The notes under the pieces were generated by a model. The model did not search any database. It was given only the letters and a program-made list of their open reading frames with translations, and had not been told where the DNA came from. Shown here piece after piece: positions 5,806-5,934 of a DNA stretch of 5,934 nucleotides. The first letter of the stretch is position 1; each line of letters starts with the position of its first letter. The stretch spans positions 1 through 5,934 of the forward strand of contig SVMQ01000149.1 in NCBI GenBank assembly GCA_015067375.1, read 5' to 3'. This stretch comes from Oscillospiraceae bacterium (GTDB lineage: Bacteria > Bacillota > Clostridia > Oscillospirales > Ruminococcaceae). A program made the translations under genes and the position numbers.

Positions 5806-5934
5806 TTACATATCCTGCGCATCTGCAGCAGTCATGTCATTCTCGACATTATCACGTGCAAGGTCGGTGTCGATGATGGGATATACTTCCGAGATAGGCT
5901 TATCCGCATCGTCACTGTAAGGCTTGGTATGATA
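5806..5934 (-). CDS. C-terminal end of an unidentified minus-strand protein (partial)
   Basis: On the minus strand an open frame enters from the right edge and ends at TAA (complement of 5806-5808), giving 42 residues. They are acidic and polar (KPYSDDADKPISEVYPIIDT, later MTAADAQDM at the end) with no membrane segment or recognised motif. Coding is inferred from an uninterrupted frame to the window edge, and from a stop placed just before a hairpin with T-rich minus-strand flank, as expected for a converging gene. The family is unknown from this fragment. Confidence 0.5.
   Translation of the reverse strand, partial: YHTKPYSDDADKPISEVYPIIDTDLARDNVENDMTAADAQDM

Overview
The window looks like a chromosomal segment of a strictly anaerobic Gram-positive gut or rumen bacterium of the Ruminococcus type (Oscillospiraceae). 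This is inferred from Clostridia-like protein sequences, strong purine-rich ribosome binding sites, a textbook sigma-A promoter, near-balanced base composition in genes with AT-rich spacers, and a pyruvate formate-lyase (PFL) locus. No rRNA, tRNA, CRISPR array or insertion sequence was seen.

Layout. Positions 1-249 hold the 3' end of a plus-strand gene, perhaps a solute-binding protein. It meets two minus-strand genes (281-682 and 679-1017), each encoding one half of a TauE/SafE (TSUP) membrane transporter. A strong hairpin at 271-301 lies inside the last codons of the second half. An AT-rich divergent spacer follows, with an imperfect inverted repeat (1163-1188), a consensus promoter with extended -10 (1220-1248) and a leader hairpin next to the ribosome binding site. 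Then comes the main transcription unit: PFL catalytic core (1358-3445), a 72-residue small protein (3435-3653), a free-standing glycyl-radical subunit (3656-3898), an intrinsic terminator or attenuator (3907-3935), PFL-activating enzyme pflA (3957-4706) and an RlmN-type 23S rRNA methyltransferase (4728-5750). The unit ends at a 13-bp hairpin shared with a converging minus-strand gene whose C-terminus lies at 5806-5934.

Main point. PFL is normally one chain of about 750-760 residues, with the thiyl cysteine pair in the core and the radical glycine near the C-terminus. Here the chain is divided: the core keeps the Cys-Cys pair but stops shortly after the conserved ALGKD, and the glycyl-radical domain is a separate 80-residue protein with its own strong ribosome binding site. 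Between them sits a small protein whose first 30 residues resemble the start of the glycyl-radical subunit but which lacks the radical glycine. The arrangement resembles a constitutively separate, GrcA/YfiD-like 'spare part' built into the pfl operon.

How the genes would work together (inference). The activating enzyme would put the radical on the small subunit, which then docks with the core to convert pyruvate and CoA to acetyl-CoA and formate. The terminator before pflA would keep the activase below the enzyme subunits. The role of the small middle protein and of the rRNA methyltransferase in this unit is unknown.
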